A DNA stretch of 64,000 nt from Corynebacterium guangdongense (GCF_030408915.1 NZ_CP047654.1:1674001-1738000); one strand, 5' to 3'. Shown: positions 1 to 8,682, counted from the first letter of the stretch. Notes: generated from the sequence alone by a model not told the origin. Translations and numbers: made by a program.

Positions 1-458
1 CCTCCCCCTACATGCTCAAGCATGTCGCCAACGCGGAGAACCGCGTCGTCCACCACAACATCGCCCACCCGGAGGACCTTCGGCCGCTGCCGCACGAGCA
101 TGTCCCCAGCGCCGTGTTCACCCATCCGCAGATCGCCACCGTCGGAATGACCGAGGAGGAGGCCCGCACCGCCGGCCACGACGTGACGGTCAAGGTCCAG
201 AACTACGGCGACGTCGCCTACGGCTGGGCCATGGAGGACACCACCGGGATCGTCAAACTCATCGCGGACAGGGACACCGGCAAGCTGCTCGGCGCCCACT
301 ACATGGGTCCGCAGGCCGCCACCCTGATTCAGCAGATGATCACGGTCATGGCGTTCGACCTGGACGTTCGTGATGTGGCGACCAAGCAGTACTGGATTCA
401 CCCGGCACTGCCGGAGGTCACGGAGAACGCCCTGCTGGGCCTCGAGTTCAACGACTAG
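1..458 (+). CDS. mtr: Mycothione reductase, C-terminal part (5' truncated by window edge)
   Basis: NADPH-dependent flavoenzyme that reduces mycothiol disulfide, the main low-molecular-weight thiol of actinobacteria, in the cytoplasm. Only the last ~150 residues are inside the window; the frame is open from base 3 with no start needed. What is visible is the dimerisation domain of the pyridine nucleotide-disulfide reductase family: a segment with [16 protein letters not shown] near the domain start, and WIHPALPE near the C-terminus, which holds the His-Glu pair that acts in catalysis at the partner subunit's disulfide. Other members of this fold (lipoamide dehydrogenase, mercuric reductase) share these motifs. 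Mycothione reductase is preferred from the motif spacing and corynebacterial context; the FAD and redox-disulfide domains that would settle it are outside the window. Confidence 0.85.
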   Translation, partial: SPYMLKHVANAENRVVHHNIAHPEDLRPLPHEHVPSAVFTHPQIATVGMTEEEARTAGHDVTVKVQNYGDVAYGWAMEDTTGIVKLIADRDTGKLLGAHYMGPQAATLIQQMITVMAFDLDVRDVATKQYWIHPALPEVTENALLGLEFND

Positions 459-469
459 CCCCACCGGAT

Positions 470-515
470 GACGCCCCGGTCCCGGACACCTGTAAAGGTC
501 CGGTACCGGGGCGTC
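470..515 (+). terminator. Hairpin after mtr
   Basis: An almost perfect inverted repeat (18-bp arms with one mismatch, about 10-base loop) starts 12 bases after the mtr stop codon. There is no clear T-run behind it, so it is either a weak intrinsic terminator or an RNA-stabilising 3' end. Confidence 0.6.
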
Positions 516-810
516 GCCGATCCCGGGTGAGCGCTGCGCAGCCCCGCCGCGCCGCCGGGCTCGTGGGGCGTTACCGGCGGGTGCGCCTGGCCGGGCGCCC
601 GGGCTGGACGACGGGGACGCGCCCCTGGGAAAGCTGGCAAATAAATTTATTCTCTATGCCACTTTCACCGGACAAGGCTGTGCCGCGCACCCAGTCTGCC
701 AGCAAAACCTCAGGTCCTACCGTGGTGCGGGTCAGCGGGGACTCCGTCGACCGGGCCCCTTCCATGCGCCGGATCTAATGCCGCGGGCTGCGGGCCGCCT
801 CTGGGGGCGC

Positions 811-816
811 TATTAT
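811..816 (+). promoter_or_regulatory. Putative -10 element (TATTAT)
   Basis: TATTAT in an otherwise GC-rich stretch fits the corynebacterial SigA -10 consensus (TANNNT). No convincing -35 is seen, which is usual in this genus. It would drive the two small secreted protein genes that start at 951 and 1425. Confidence 0.45.
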
Positions 817-834
817 TCGTGGCGACACTGGCCT

Positions 835-854
835 AGCCCCTATTTTTGGGGGCT
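835..854 (+). promoter_or_regulatory. Leader hairpin AGCCCC/GGGGCT
   Basis: Six-base-pair GC-rich stem with a T-rich loop, located between the putative -10 and the first secreted-protein gene. It is not followed by a T-run, so a role in leader structure is more likely than termination. Confidence 0.35.
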
Positions 855-919
855 GAGTGTCCGCGCAGGTGGCGGAACCCGCCCCCGCCTGCGAACGCAC
901 AAGGGCGTTCCCCGAACGC

Positions 920-933
920 TTAGTCTCGACTAA
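920..933. promoter_or_regulatory. 14-bp palindrome TTAGTCTCGACTAA
   Basis: Perfect inverted repeat (TTAGTC, 2-base centre, GACTAA) directly upstream of the AAAGGA ribosome binding site of the gene at 951. It may be an operator or a small mRNA hairpin that controls ribosome access. No regulator can be assigned from sequence. Confidence 0.35.
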
Positions 934-950
934 TCACAAAGGACTCTCAC

Positions 951-1376
951 ATGCGCTCCATCCGAAACTCCGCCATCGCCGGCGCAACCGCCCTGGCCGT
1001 CGCCTTCGGTGGCACCACCATCGCCTCCGCCCAGGATCCGACGCTCGACGCCGAGGCCGGCGCTGAGGTGACCCTCAGCGGGGACGCCCCCGCGTCTGGA
1101 GACGCTGAACTTGCGGGCGAGGTTGAGGGCCCCCAGGCTGAGGCTCCGGAAGAGGGCTACACCCCGTCCCTGTCCTCCGACATCAACACCGGTTCCTCCC
1201 TCGAGGGCGAGGAGCCGGCCAACGGCACCGCCATCTTCGGCTCCTCCAAGGAGGGCTTCGGCGATCAGCCGCGCTGGGCACAGCTGCTCTACGCCGGTTC
1301 CATCCTGGGCTCCATCGCCTCGCTCATCGGCCTGGTCGTCGGCCCGATCCACAACTACATCGTCCACGGCCAGTAG
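951..1376 (+). CDS. Small secreted protein with C-terminal hydrophobic segment (paralogue 1)
   Basis: 141 residues. An N-terminal signal peptide (RSIRN, then an Ala-rich hydrophobic core, cleavage likely after ASA at about residue 27) is followed by an acidic low-complexity region rich in Ala, Glu and Gly. A C-terminal hydrophobic stretch of ~25 residues (LLYAGSILGSIASLIGLVVG) could be a membrane or envelope anchor. The start is supported by AAAGGA 8-9 bases upstream. The next gene encodes a protein of the same design, so the two arose by duplication and are probably cotranscribed. No known domain is recognised and the function is unknown. A surface or outer-envelope role is inferred from the signal peptide and mycolic-acid context only. 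Confidence 0.8.
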   Translation: MRSIRNSAIAGATALAVAFGGTTIASAQDPTLDAEAGAEVTLSGDAPASGDAELAGEVEGPQAEAPEEGYTPSLSSDINTGSSLEGEEPANGTAIFGSSKEGFGDQPRWAQLLYAGSILGSIASLIGLVVGPIHNYIVHGQ

Positions 1377-1424
1377 TTCCCGGTCCCGTCTCAAGCACCC
1401 ACAGCTCTGAAAGAAGGATTTCCC

Positions 1425-1817
1425 ATGCGCAACGTCCGCACCGCTACAGTCGCCGCAGCCACCGCCCTCACCGTCGGACTGGCCGGCACCTCCGTGGCCA
1501 CGGCCCAGGACACCGACGTCGAGACCGGCACCCAGGAGACGACCAGCTCCAACCTCAGCTCCTCCGCCGGCGGCTCCTCCCTCTCCGCCATCGGCCACGA
1601 CCAGGATGCCTGGCAGTACGACGACGAGGGTAACCCGGTCGTCGAGAATGAGAACCTGGCCTACGGCACCGACATGTTCGGCGAGACCCAGGCCGAGGGC
1701 CCGGCATGGGCGGAGAACTGGAAGGACGGCACCATCGTCGCCATCATCGGTTCGATCCTCGGCGCCATCATCGGCGCCGTCAACCTGGGCAAGTACACCG
1801 GCCTCCTCCCCCGCTAG
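1425..1817 (+). CDS. Small secreted protein with C-terminal hydrophobic segment (paralogue 2)
   Basis: 130 residues, same architecture as its upstream neighbour: signal peptide (RNVRT start, cleavage likely after ATA near residue 27), Ser/Thr- and acid-rich middle, then GTIVAIIGSILGAIIGAVNLG near the C-terminus. The shared start (MR-xxR), the GSILG motif and the GTxxFG/GTDMFG segment before the hydrophobic helix show paralogy with the gene at 951. Ribosome binding site GAAGGA is 8 bases upstream, and the 48-bp gap has no terminator, so the pair is an operon. It ends before a strong bidirectional terminator. The function is unknown; a small amphipathic or membrane-inserting envelope protein is one possibility. 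Confidence 0.8.
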   Translation: MRNVRTATVAAATALTVGLAGTSVATAQDTDVETGTQETTSSNLSSSAGGSSLSAIGHDQDAWQYDDEGNPVVENENLAYGTDMFGETQAEGPAWAENWKDGTIVAIIGSILGAIIGAVNLGKYTGLLPR

Positions 1818-1874
1818 AACCGGAGTTCCCGGCGGCGCAGTCACAGCACGTGGCACCGCCGGGTGACACTCTCA

Positions 1875-1919
1875 TCTCTGCCGCCCCGGCCGTCCACGAT
1901 ACGGCCGGGGCGGCAGAGA
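1875..1919. terminator. Bidirectional terminator
   Basis: Perfect 19-bp inverted repeat with a 7-base loop between the convergent secreted-protein operon and map. It is the strongest hairpin in this part of the window and can serve both strands. Confidence 0.85.
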
Positions 1920-1943
1920 CTTTCCCGCGCCGGGGGGCGTCGA

Positions 1944-2822
1944 CTAGACGATGTTCTCGTCCGGCAGGGTGAGAATTTCCGGGGCGCCGTCCTCGGTGAT
2001 GACCAGCGTGTGCTCGAACTGCGCGGTGAACTTGCCGTCCAGGTTCTGGACGGTCCAGCCGTCGTCCCAGACGCGGTACGGCAGCTCCCCCAGGTTGATC
2101 ATCGGCTCGACGGTCAGGGTCATGCCGGGCTCGAGGACGTCGGTGTAGGCGTCGGAGTCGTAGTGCAGGACGACCAGCCCGTTGTGGAAGGTCGGGCCGA
2201 CGCCGTGACCGGTGAAGTCGCGGACGGTGTTGTAACCGAAGCGTTTCGCGTACGCCTCAATGACGCGGCCGATGACATTGATCCGGCGACCGGCCTTGGC
2301 GACCTTGATGCCGCGCATCATCGCCTCGTGGGTGCGTTCGACCAGCAGACGGTGCTCCTCGGAGACGTTTCCCGCCAGGAAGGTCGCGTTGGTGTCGCCG
2401 TGGACGCCGTTCTTGAAGGCGGTGACGTCGATGTTGACGATGTCACCGTCCTGGATCACCGTCGAGTCCGGGATGCCATGGCACACGATTTCGTTGAGGG
2501 AAATACAGGAGGAACGGGTGTAGCCGCGGTAACCGAGCGTCGAGGGGTAGGCGCCGTGGTCACACATGTACTCGTGGGCGATGCGGTCAATCTCGTCGGT
2601 GGTCTTGCCCGGCTCGACCGCCGCCCCGGCCAGCGCCAGCGCATTGGCGGCGATCTTGGAGGCCTCGCGCATCTTCTCGATGGTCTCCGGCGTCTGAATC
2701 ACCGGCTCGCCGACGTTTTCCCGGACCGAATCCTTCCACACGTATTCCGGCCGCTCGATGTGGTCGGGTACGGCGGGAGCGGGGATCGGGGTGCCAGGGG
2801 TAAGCATTGCGCGTTCAGTCAT
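1944..2822 (-). CDS. map: Methionine aminopeptidase type I
   Basis: Removes the initiator methionine from nascent proteins; a cytosolic two-metal enzyme. The 292-residue product has the pita-bread fold motifs: VCHGIP with the substrate-contacting His (about residue 125), NIDV and HGD with metal-ligand aspartates (about 132 and 143), DFTGHGVG with the ligand His, and late glutamates in TVEPMI and QFEHT. The ~40-residue N-terminal extension before the catalytic domain is common in actinobacterial enzymes. The start at 2822 is chosen because TACCAT lies 7 bases upstream, a leaderless arrangement; ATGs at 2831 and 2807 are alternatives. The gene stands alone and converges on the secreted-protein operon. 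Confidence 0.95.
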   Translation of the reverse strand: MTERAMLTPGTPIPAPAVPDHIERPEYVWKDSVRENVGEPVIQTPETIEKMREASKIAANALALAGAAVEPGKTTDEIDRIAHEYMCDHGAYPSTLGYRGYTRSSCISLNEIVCHGIPDSTVIQDGDIVNIDVTAFKNGVHGDTNATFLAGNVSEEHRLLVERTHEAMMRGIKVAKAGRRINVIGRVIEAYAKRFGYNTVRDFTGHGVGPTFHNGLVVLHYDSDAYTDVLEPGMTLTVEPMINLGELPYRVWDDGWTVQNLDGKFTAQFEHTLVITEDGAPEILTLPDENIV

Positions 2823-2913
2823 GCCAGCCATGGTAGTCCGAGGGCTGCGGCGCAACTCAACGCCCGGGTTGAGATGAGGGCGTCGCTCCGACGCGATACA
2901 GAGTGCTACCAAG

Positions 2914-2943
2914 GTTTACCCAGAGTTTATCCAGGGTTATCCC
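2914..2943 (+). promoter_or_regulatory. Three 11-bp-phased direct repeats (PHO-box-like)
   Basis: GTTTACCC (2914), GTTTATCC (2925) and GTTATCCC (2936) repeat with an exact 11-bp period, that is 8-bp units with 3-bp spacers. That layout is typical of binding sites for OmpR/PhoB-type response regulators, including phosphate-response regulators. The site lies about 85 bp before a secreted metallophosphoesterase gene. The regulator identity is inference. Confidence 0.45.
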
Positions 2944-3027
2944 TCCGTTCCCCTGCCCCGTTTAGCATCCCGGAAGTTGACTTATTGGTCACATGTTTCA
3001 TTCGTCTTCACCCTGAAAGTGGCTCCC

Positions 3028-5154
3028 ATGACCTCCTTCCGCCCCTGGCTCACCCTGTCCGTGGCCGCGGCCGCCCTCACCGGCATCATCACGGTCCCCG
3101 CGACCGCCCAGACCGCCCCGAGCACGGAGCCGGCCTCCCGTTTCACCGTGGGCGTCCTCCCGGACACGCAGTTCTACTCACGCTACGGCACCGCCGAGAC
3201 CGGGGACCTGTTCCAGGCCCGTTACGGCTCCGAGCCCTTCCTCGCCCAGACCCGCTGGCTCGCCGCCCACGACGAGTCCCTCAACATGCCTTTCGTCACC
3301 CACCTCGGTGACGTCGTCGACCAGCCCGGCATTGACGGGGAGTGGGCCGTCGCCGACGAGGCGATGGCGGTACTCGAGGAGAACGGTCTGAACTACTCGA
3401 TTCTCCCGGGCAACCACGACAAGGCCGTCACCGAAGCGGGCACGCAGTTCTCCCGTCACTTCCCCGCGTCCCGGGCGGCCGGCAACGAGACCTTCGGGGC
3501 GCGTTACGACGCGGAAAACAACGAGTCGGAGTACCACATCTTCGAGGCCGAGGGCCAGGAGTACCTGGTCCTGGCGCTGGCGTGGCGAGCCGACGCCGAC
3601 GCGCTGACCTGGGCACAGTCCGTCATCGACGCCCACCCGGAGCTGCCGGTCATCCTCACCAGCCACGAGATCCTCGACATCGACGGCAACGGCGACGTCT
3701 TCCTGTCCACCGCCTACGGCCAGGACCTGTGGGAGAACTTCATCTCGGCCAACGACCAGATCTTCCTGACCATGGGCGGCCACCACCACGGCGCCGGCCA
3801 CACGGTGATGAAGAACGACGCGGGCAACGACGTCGTCCTCGTGCTGCAGGACTACCAGATGGCCTACCAGGGCGGCAACGGCCTGCTGGGCCTGCTCGAG
3901 TTCGACCTGAGCAACAACACCCTCGGCATGACCGCGCTGTCGCCGTGGGTGGCCGAGAAGCCGGCGGAGACCCTCAACCAGTTCGACGACCTGATTCTTC
4001 CGGACGCGCCGGACGACTGGTCCGTCGACCTCAACTTCACCGAGCGATTCTCCGGATTCGCCCCGGACTTCACCGCCGGCGAGGCCGACGATCCGGACTA
4101 CTCCGAGCTGGCCAAGGCCATCGTGTCCGAAGGCTACGTCGCACCGGTCATCGCCGAGAGCGACCGTCCCTCCGGCACCGCGGATTTCCCGCGGGTCGAC
4201 GAGACCGTCGCCCACTGGCGCCCGGGCGCCACGAGCGTCGACGGCGTCCAGCTGCTCGACGGTCAGGCCGCCCCGGTCGGTTCGCTCATCCCGGACATCT
4301 CCGGCAACGGCAACGACATGACGCGCGCCGAGCTCAACACCCGGGGCGCCTCCGGCTCCCTGGAGAGCGACGTGACCTACTCCTCCGACACCCATGAGCT
4401 CTCCTCGGACACGGGCTCGCTGGTGTGGGCCAACCAGGACGGCGACTCCTCCTCCCTCAACTGGTTCGAGACCGCCGCCGACGCGGCCGCCAACACCGAG
4501 ACCTTCGAGGAGGGCTACACCTTCGAGACCTTCGTCAAAATCGGCGCGGAGTTCGACGGGGACAACAACTGGATGGGTGCGGTCTCCCGCCAGGGCCAGC
4601 GCGGCGAGATCGCCGCCGACATGCCGGAGGGTGAGGAGCCGCCGGCCGCGCTCGCCGTCTCCAGCCTCCGCGAACTGCAGTGGACCGCCGTGGCCACGGA
4701 AGGCCGGACCACCGGCACCTCCAACTGGTCCCACGAGGTTCCCCGCGACGAATGGCTGCACGTCGCCATCGTCAACGATCCGGCCAGCGACACCGTCGAG
4801 ATGTTCGTCAACGGCGCGCCGATCCTGCGGGACGTCATCGACGCCGAGGGCCTGGCCACAGCCAACGATCCGTGGCTGATCGGCGCCAACATGTGGGAGG
4901 GCGACCCCGCTAACCCGTGGTACGGCTCCATCGGAGAAACCCGCATCGTGCACGGCGCACTGGCCCCCGAGCAGTGGCTGACCGTCCGGGCCGAGACCCC
5001 AGCCGACGTCGCCGGGAACGGGCTGTCTGCCGAGGCGGGTTCCTCCGCCGGCACGGGCCTGGTGGCCGTCCTGGCCAGCGCCATCGCCGGTGTCCTCGCC
5101 GTCCTCGCCCTCCCCGGGTTCCAGCAGGGCCTCCGGGACTTCCTGAAGTTCTAG
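3028..5154 (+). CDS. Secreted, membrane-anchored metallophosphoesterase with LamG-like domain
   Basis: About 708 residues. A signal peptide (TSFRPWLTLSVAAAALTG, cleavage after ATAQ) is followed by a calcineurin-like phosphoesterase domain. Metal-site motifs are visible in order: LPDTQFYS (DxQ in place of the usual DxH), HLGDVVDQ (GDxVD), PGNHDK (GNHD), TSHE and MGGHHHGAGH. A region from about residue 385 to 660 looks like a concanavalin/LamG-type sandwich (TFVKIG, WLHVAIVND, ENFVNG-type motifs). The C-terminus has a single hydrophobic helix and a short basic tail, so the enzyme is likely tethered outside the membrane. The start at 3028 begins the signal peptide; an upstream in-frame ATG at 2977 would bury it. 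The substrate is unknown (phospho-ester or nucleotide scavenging is plausible given the PHO-like repeats upstream). Confidence 0.85.
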   Translation: MTSFRPWLTLSVAAAALTGIITVPATAQTAPSTEPASRFTVGVLPDTQFYSRYGTAETGDLFQARYGSEPFLAQTRWLAAHDESLNMPFVTHLGDVVDQPGIDGEWAVADEAMAVLEENGLNYSILPGNHDKAVTEAGTQFSRHFPASRAAGNETFGARYDAENNESEYHIFEAEGQEYLVLALAWRADADALTWAQSVIDAHPELPVILTSHEILDIDGNGDVFLSTAYGQDLWENFISANDQIFLTMGGHHHGAGHTVMKNDAGNDVVLVLQDYQMAYQGGNGLLGLLEFDLSNNTLGMTALSPWVAEKPAETLNQFDDLILPDAPDDWSVDLNFTERFSGFAPDFTAGEADDPDYSELAKAIVSEGYVAPVIAESDRPSGTADFPRVDETVAHWRPGATSVDGVQLLDGQAAPVGSLIPDISGNGNDMTRAELNTRGASGSLESDVTYSSDTHELSSDTGSLVWANQDGDSSSLNWFETAADAAANTETFEEGYTFETFVKIGAEFDGDNNWMGAVSRQGQRGEIAADMPEGEEPPAALAVSSLRELQWTAVATEGRTTGTSNWSHEVPRDEWLHVAIVNDPASDTVEMFVNGAPILRDVIDAEGLATANDPWLIGANMWEGDPANPWYGSIGETRIVHGALAPEQWLTVRAETPADVAGNGLSAEAGSSAGTGLVAVLASAIAGVLAVLALPGFQQGLRDFLKF

Positions 5155-5217
5155 GCTCCGGAACCGCTCTTCCCGTTTCCCGCGACCGCGCCCGCGTGCC
5201 GACGTAAGATCGCGGTC

Positions 5218-6750
5218 ATGAGCGAGGACACGAAGAACACCGCCCTGACCGAGGACGAGTCCGCCGAGGTCACCAGGTCCGCCCGCCCGCGTCCGGCCAG
5301 CATCGTCCTCGCCTCCATCGGGGCGGCCGCCCTGGCCGGGGCCGGCGTCGGCCTCGGCGTCGCAGCCAGCACCCCGGTCCCCCAGCCGGCGGACTACGCC
5401 CTCAGCCGGACCGGGGCGCTCGCGCCCTCCGAGCAGCTGCTCGTGGAGGTCCACAACCCGCACGGCGTCCTGAGCCCGGAGGACGAGGCGCGGGTCCTGC
5501 GCGACGCCGAGCGGATCGACGCCCCGGCCGTCGTCGAACAGCTGCACTACATCGTGTTCGCCGACAATGACGAGAACGTCAACGACACCGTCGAGAACTA
5601 CCTTCGCGACAACCGACCCGAGCTCATCGGGGACGACTACTTCGCCGACGGCGTGCTCATCGTCGGCGTCGGCCTCGACCCGCGCCAGTCCTTCGTCTTC
5701 GCCGGCAATGACGTCGCCGACGCCCTGCAGCTGTGGTCGGGCCGCCACCTCGATGAGGCGGTCACCGCCATCCAGCCGGGCGTGCGCGACGGCAACATCC
5801 CGGGCGGGCTCTTCGCAGGGGCGGACGCCGCCACCGACGTCGACAAGCTCGGTCAGTCCGCCTACGAAAGCGCTCAGGCCTCCCGGGCCGGCGGCATCGT
5901 CGGCGGCGGCGTCGGCGCCGCCGCCCTCGCCCTGGCCGGGGTGGGCGGCGCGGGCGCTTATCGACGCCACCGCAGCCGCAGACTCGCCCAGGCCCGGGCG
6001 GAGATGGACATCGTCAGCAAGGAATACGGCCAGTTGGCCGGCCGCCTCGACCAGATCGACGTGCGGGCGCACTCCCTGACCAGCCCTTTCGCGAACGCCA
6101 CCATGCGCAAGCAGTGGGAGGAGGTCCGGGGCCGCTTCCTCGAGATCCATGCGGGCGTCGACAAGTTCGGCGAGCTCCACATGTCCTCCGGCGACAGGGC
6201 CTTCCTGGCGAAGTCGCGGGAGATCACCGAGGCGGCGGTCATCACCCGCCAGATCAGCTACGCGGAGGAGAACATCGACACGCTTTTCCGCCTCGAACAC
6301 GGTGACGACACCGTCCGCCGCAGCGAGCTGCAGGGGCTGCGCGATGACGTCGTCGCCGCGCAGGTCAGCCTCGAGGACACCCGCTCGGGCCTCTACCGCG
6401 AACTGGGCGGGCTCCGGGACCGGGCGGATGAGCTGGCCCGGCGAACCGGGGATCGGCGCTTTCTCGGTGAGTTCGTCGTCCTGCTGGCCGACTACCGCAC
6501 CGCCCTGGCCGAGCTCGGGCGCCAGGAGTTCAGCGACCTCAAGTCGGACAAGACGACCGCGCTGGAGGCTCCGCGGATCTACGACCGCGACTGGCGGCCG
6601 GGCTACGGCTACCACGATTTCGTCCCGTTCTGGGTGATGAGTTCCTGGCACGCTACGAACCTGCAGGCTCAGCAGGCCGCCCAGTCCAGCTCCACCAACT
6701 CGTCGTTCAGCTCGGGCTTCTCCGGCGCCGGCGGGTCGTCGGGCTTCTAG
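5218..6750 (+). CDS. DUF5129 / TPM-like membrane protein
   Basis: 510 residues. A short polar N-terminus and a Gly/Ala-rich transmembrane helix (about 28-50) precede an extracytoplasmic alpha/beta region with TPM-like features (VLSPEDEARVLRDAERI, then YFADGVLIVGVGLDPRQSFVF). A second transmembrane segment near 220-245 leads to a long helical, charged cytoplasmic region. The tail is Ser/Gly/Phe-rich (SSGFSGAGGSSGF), as in many TPM-domain proteins. The assignment rests on my recall of DUF5129; the biochemical role is unknown, possibly membrane-protein quality control as suggested for TPM domains. TAAGAT lies 7 bases before the ATG, so the message is probably leaderless. Its stop codon overlaps that of the convergent penicillin-binding protein by 4 bases. 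Confidence 0.75.
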   Translation: MSEDTKNTALTEDESAEVTRSARPRPASIVLASIGAAALAGAGVGLGVAASTPVPQPADYALSRTGALAPSEQLLVEVHNPHGVLSPEDEARVLRDAERIDAPAVVEQLHYIVFADNDENVNDTVENYLRDNRPELIGDDYFADGVLIVGVGLDPRQSFVFAGNDVADALQLWSGRHLDEAVTAIQPGVRDGNIPGGLFAGADAATDVDKLGQSAYESAQASRAGGIVGGGVGAAALALAGVGGAGAYRRHRSRRLAQARAEMDIVSKEYGQLAGRLDQIDVRAHSLTSPFANATMRKQWEEVRGRFLEIHAGVDKFGELHMSSGDRAFLAKSREITEAAVITRQISYAEENIDTLFRLEHGDDTVRRSELQGLRDDVVAAQVSLEDTRSGLYRELGGLRDRADELARRTGDRRFLGEFVVLLADYRTALAELGRQEFSDLKSDKTTALEAPRIYDRDWRPGYGYHDFVPFWVMSSWHATNLQAQQAAQSSSTNSSFSSGFSGAGGSSGF

Positions 6751-8612
6751 GGCGTCGAGGGCTCAGACTCCGGCCCGGGCGGCGGGGCCTGCTCCGGCCC
6801 GGCCTTGAGCTCGTCGAGACGGTTGAGGAAGCGGTCGGTGGCCAGGACGGAGATCGTCGAGCCGCCACCGTAGACGACCAGCGTGGTGAAGGCGAGGTCG
6901 TCGCGGTAGCCGGTGAACCAGGCGTGCGAGCCGTCGTTGACCTCAGCCTCACCGGTCTTGCCGTGGATCTCGCCGACCGCGGTCATCCCCCGGGCGGTGC
7001 CGGAGGTGACCACGGCCCGCATCATCTGGCGCACCTGGTCGATCGCCTCCGGGGAGGGGCCCTCGGGGGTCTCGCTGGCGGTCGTTGTCTCCCCCTCGAT
7101 GAGGTACGGGGTCGGGCGCTGCCCGGCGGCGACGGTGGAGGAGACGATGGTGAATCCGAAGGGGCTGGCCAGGTCGTGGCCCTGACCGTAGCCGGCCTCG
7201 GTGCGCTCGAGCGGGGTCTCGCCGACGGGGATGGAACCGGTCATCGTGTCCAGGCCCGGAATGGCGTAGTCGATGCCGAGCCCCATGGCCTTGCCCATCT
7301 CCTTGAGCTGGCCAGGCTCCAGGCGCGTGGACATGTCCGCGAAGGTGGTGTTGCAGGACTGGGCGAAGGCGTTCTCGAAGGGGGTGTTTCCCAAGGAGAA
7401 GCCCTGGTAGTTGGTGACGACACGGCCGAAGATGTTCTGGGTGCCCGGGCAGCCGACGACGTCGGTGGTGCGCATGCCCTGGAGCTGGACGCCGGCGGCC
7501 GCGGTGACGATCTTGAAGATTGAGCCCGGCGGGTACTGCCCCATCAGCGCGAGGTTGCCCTCGGCGTCGGCGGCCCTGGTCTGGGCGACGGCGAGGATCT
7601 CGCCGGTGGAGGGGCGCATGGCCACGAGCATGCCCTGCGCGCCCTCGGGCAGGCCGTCCATGGCCTCCTCCGCCGCCAGCTGTGCCGAGCGGTCGAGGGA
7701 CACGTGAATGGCGGCCGCCGGTTCCGGGGCGGTGTAGGCGACGGTCCCCAGGGCGGCGCGGTCACTGTTGACGATCGCCACCTGCCAGCCGGCGGTGCCG
7801 TCCAGCCGGTCCGCGACCAGCGGGGCGACGCGCGCCATGAGATCCGGGGCGAAACCGGGGTCGGTGGTGATCATCGCGGCCTCCTCGTTGAGGATGACCT
7901 CCGGGCGTCCCGCCAGCTCCGCCGCCACCCCCGCCGCCTGGCGGGAGTCGATGGTGGTCACCGAGAACCGCCCCGTCGCCCCGGTCAGGGACTCCGCCAG
8001 CTGCCGCGCATCGAGCGTCCGGACTGTCTCATCGTCGCGGCGGGCGCGGGCCAGGGCTGCGCTGATGGCGCGGGCGGTGGCGTCGGCGTCGTCCAGCGCG
8101 TCCGTGTCGACCAGGAGGCGGTGCACCACCCCGGGCCTCATCAGCTCCGCCCCGTCCGAGGACACGACGGAGGCCTTCTCGGGGATCACGGCGCGCAGCT
8201 CCAGATGCTGGTTGGCGCCGAGCTGCGGGTGAACCAACGTCGGCTGCCAGCGCACCGTCCACTCCCCGCCCGTCTGCGTGAGCATCAGCCGGGTGCGGTA
8301 GCTCAGCTCCCGGTCGCGCGGCAGGCGCCAGACGACGTCGTAGCTGGCGGTGGCCAGGTTCTCCTCCTGGGTGATCTCCGGCTCGGAAATCTCCAGGGAC
8401 TCCGCCTGCAGACCTTCCCAGGTCTGATCGATGACCGCCCGGGCGGCGGCGGGATCATCGACGAGCCCGGTCATCGCGTCAGCGTCGCGGGCGGCGAAGG
8501 CCGCGAGGAAGCTCTCGGCCACCGGTCCGGCCTGGACCGGCTTGGGGGTGCAGGCGACGACGAGTCCAGCCATCATCATAATGACGGCGAGCAGCGCAGA
8601 ACCCCGTTTCAT
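6747..8612 (-). CDS. Penicillin-binding lipoprotein (class B-type transpeptidase with MecA-N/NTF2-like domain)
   Basis: About 621 residues. Cross-links peptidoglycan peptides outside the membrane. The N-terminus is a lipoprotein signal with lipobox VVAC (Cys at ~21), then an NTF2-like MecA-N domain (about 30-140), a dimerisation region, and a transpeptidase domain with all three active-site motifs: SIFK (SxxK), SCN (SxN) and KTG. The C-terminus is Pro/Glu-rich. The lipid anchor in place of a transmembrane helix is unusual among class B enzymes but known for this actinobacterial group. A TTG at 8621 is also in frame; the ATG at 8612 is preferred since TACCTT stands 7 bases before it (leaderless). 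Likely a monocistronic gene between convergent DUF5129 and ispG. Confidence 0.9.
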   Translation of the reverse strand: MKRGSALLAVIMMMAGLVVACTPKPVQAGPVAESFLAAFAARDADAMTGLVDDPAAARAVIDQTWEGLQAESLEISEPEITQEENLATASYDVVWRLPRDRELSYRTRLMLTQTGGEWTVRWQPTLVHPQLGANQHLELRAVIPEKASVVSSDGAELMRPGVVHRLLVDTDALDDADATARAISAALARARRDDETVRTLDARQLAESLTGATGRFSVTTIDSRQAAGVAAELAGRPEVILNEEAAMITTDPGFAPDLMARVAPLVADRLDGTAGWQVAIVNSDRAALGTVAYTAPEPAAAIHVSLDRSAQLAAEEAMDGLPEGAQGMLVAMRPSTGEILAVAQTRAADAEGNLALMGQYPPGSIFKIVTAAAGVQLQGMRTTDVVGCPGTQNIFGRVVTNYQGFSLGNTPFENAFAQSCNTTFADMSTRLEPGQLKEMGKAMGLGIDYAIPGLDTMTGSIPVGETPLERTEAGYGQGHDLASPFGFTIVSSTVAAGQRPTPYLIEGETTTASETPEGPSPEAIDQVRQMMRAVVTSGTARGMTAVGEIHGKTGEAEVNDGSHAWFTGYRDDLAFTTLVVYGGGSTISVLATDRFLNRLDELKAGPEQAPPPGPESEPSTP

Positions 8613-8682
8613 GGATAGCAAGGTAGCAGGCTTCGCCGACGCCGCGTCCCTGCCACGCAGGACTCCGGGACCGCCAATGAGG

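Larger units (their letters stand above)
516..950. other. Intergenic region, structured leader of the small secreted protein genes
   Basis: No credible gene was found here; an 83-codon open frame at 527-778 has no family resemblance and no usual composition. The stretch contains an AT-rich patch (about 638-660), a TATTAT -10-like hexamer at 811-816, a small hairpin at 835-854, an inverted repeat GAACGC/GCGTTC (893-898 with 905-910) and a 14-bp palindrome at 920-933 just before the ribosome binding site. If transcription begins near 823 the leader is about 130 bases and strongly structured. Confidence 0.55.

Noticed and set aside
527..778. 83-codon open frame after mtr
   Set aside because: No ribosome binding site, promoter or family resemblance; lies over non-coding leader sequence.
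2977..3027. Upstream ATG as start of the metallophosphoesterase
   Set aside because: It would place 17 extra residues before a good signal peptide; ATG 3028 begins the signal peptide directly.
3178..6651. 1157-codon open frame on the minus strand
   Set aside because: Antisense shadow of the metallophosphoesterase and DUF5129 genes; low-complexity Gly/Val/Asp composition and no domain.
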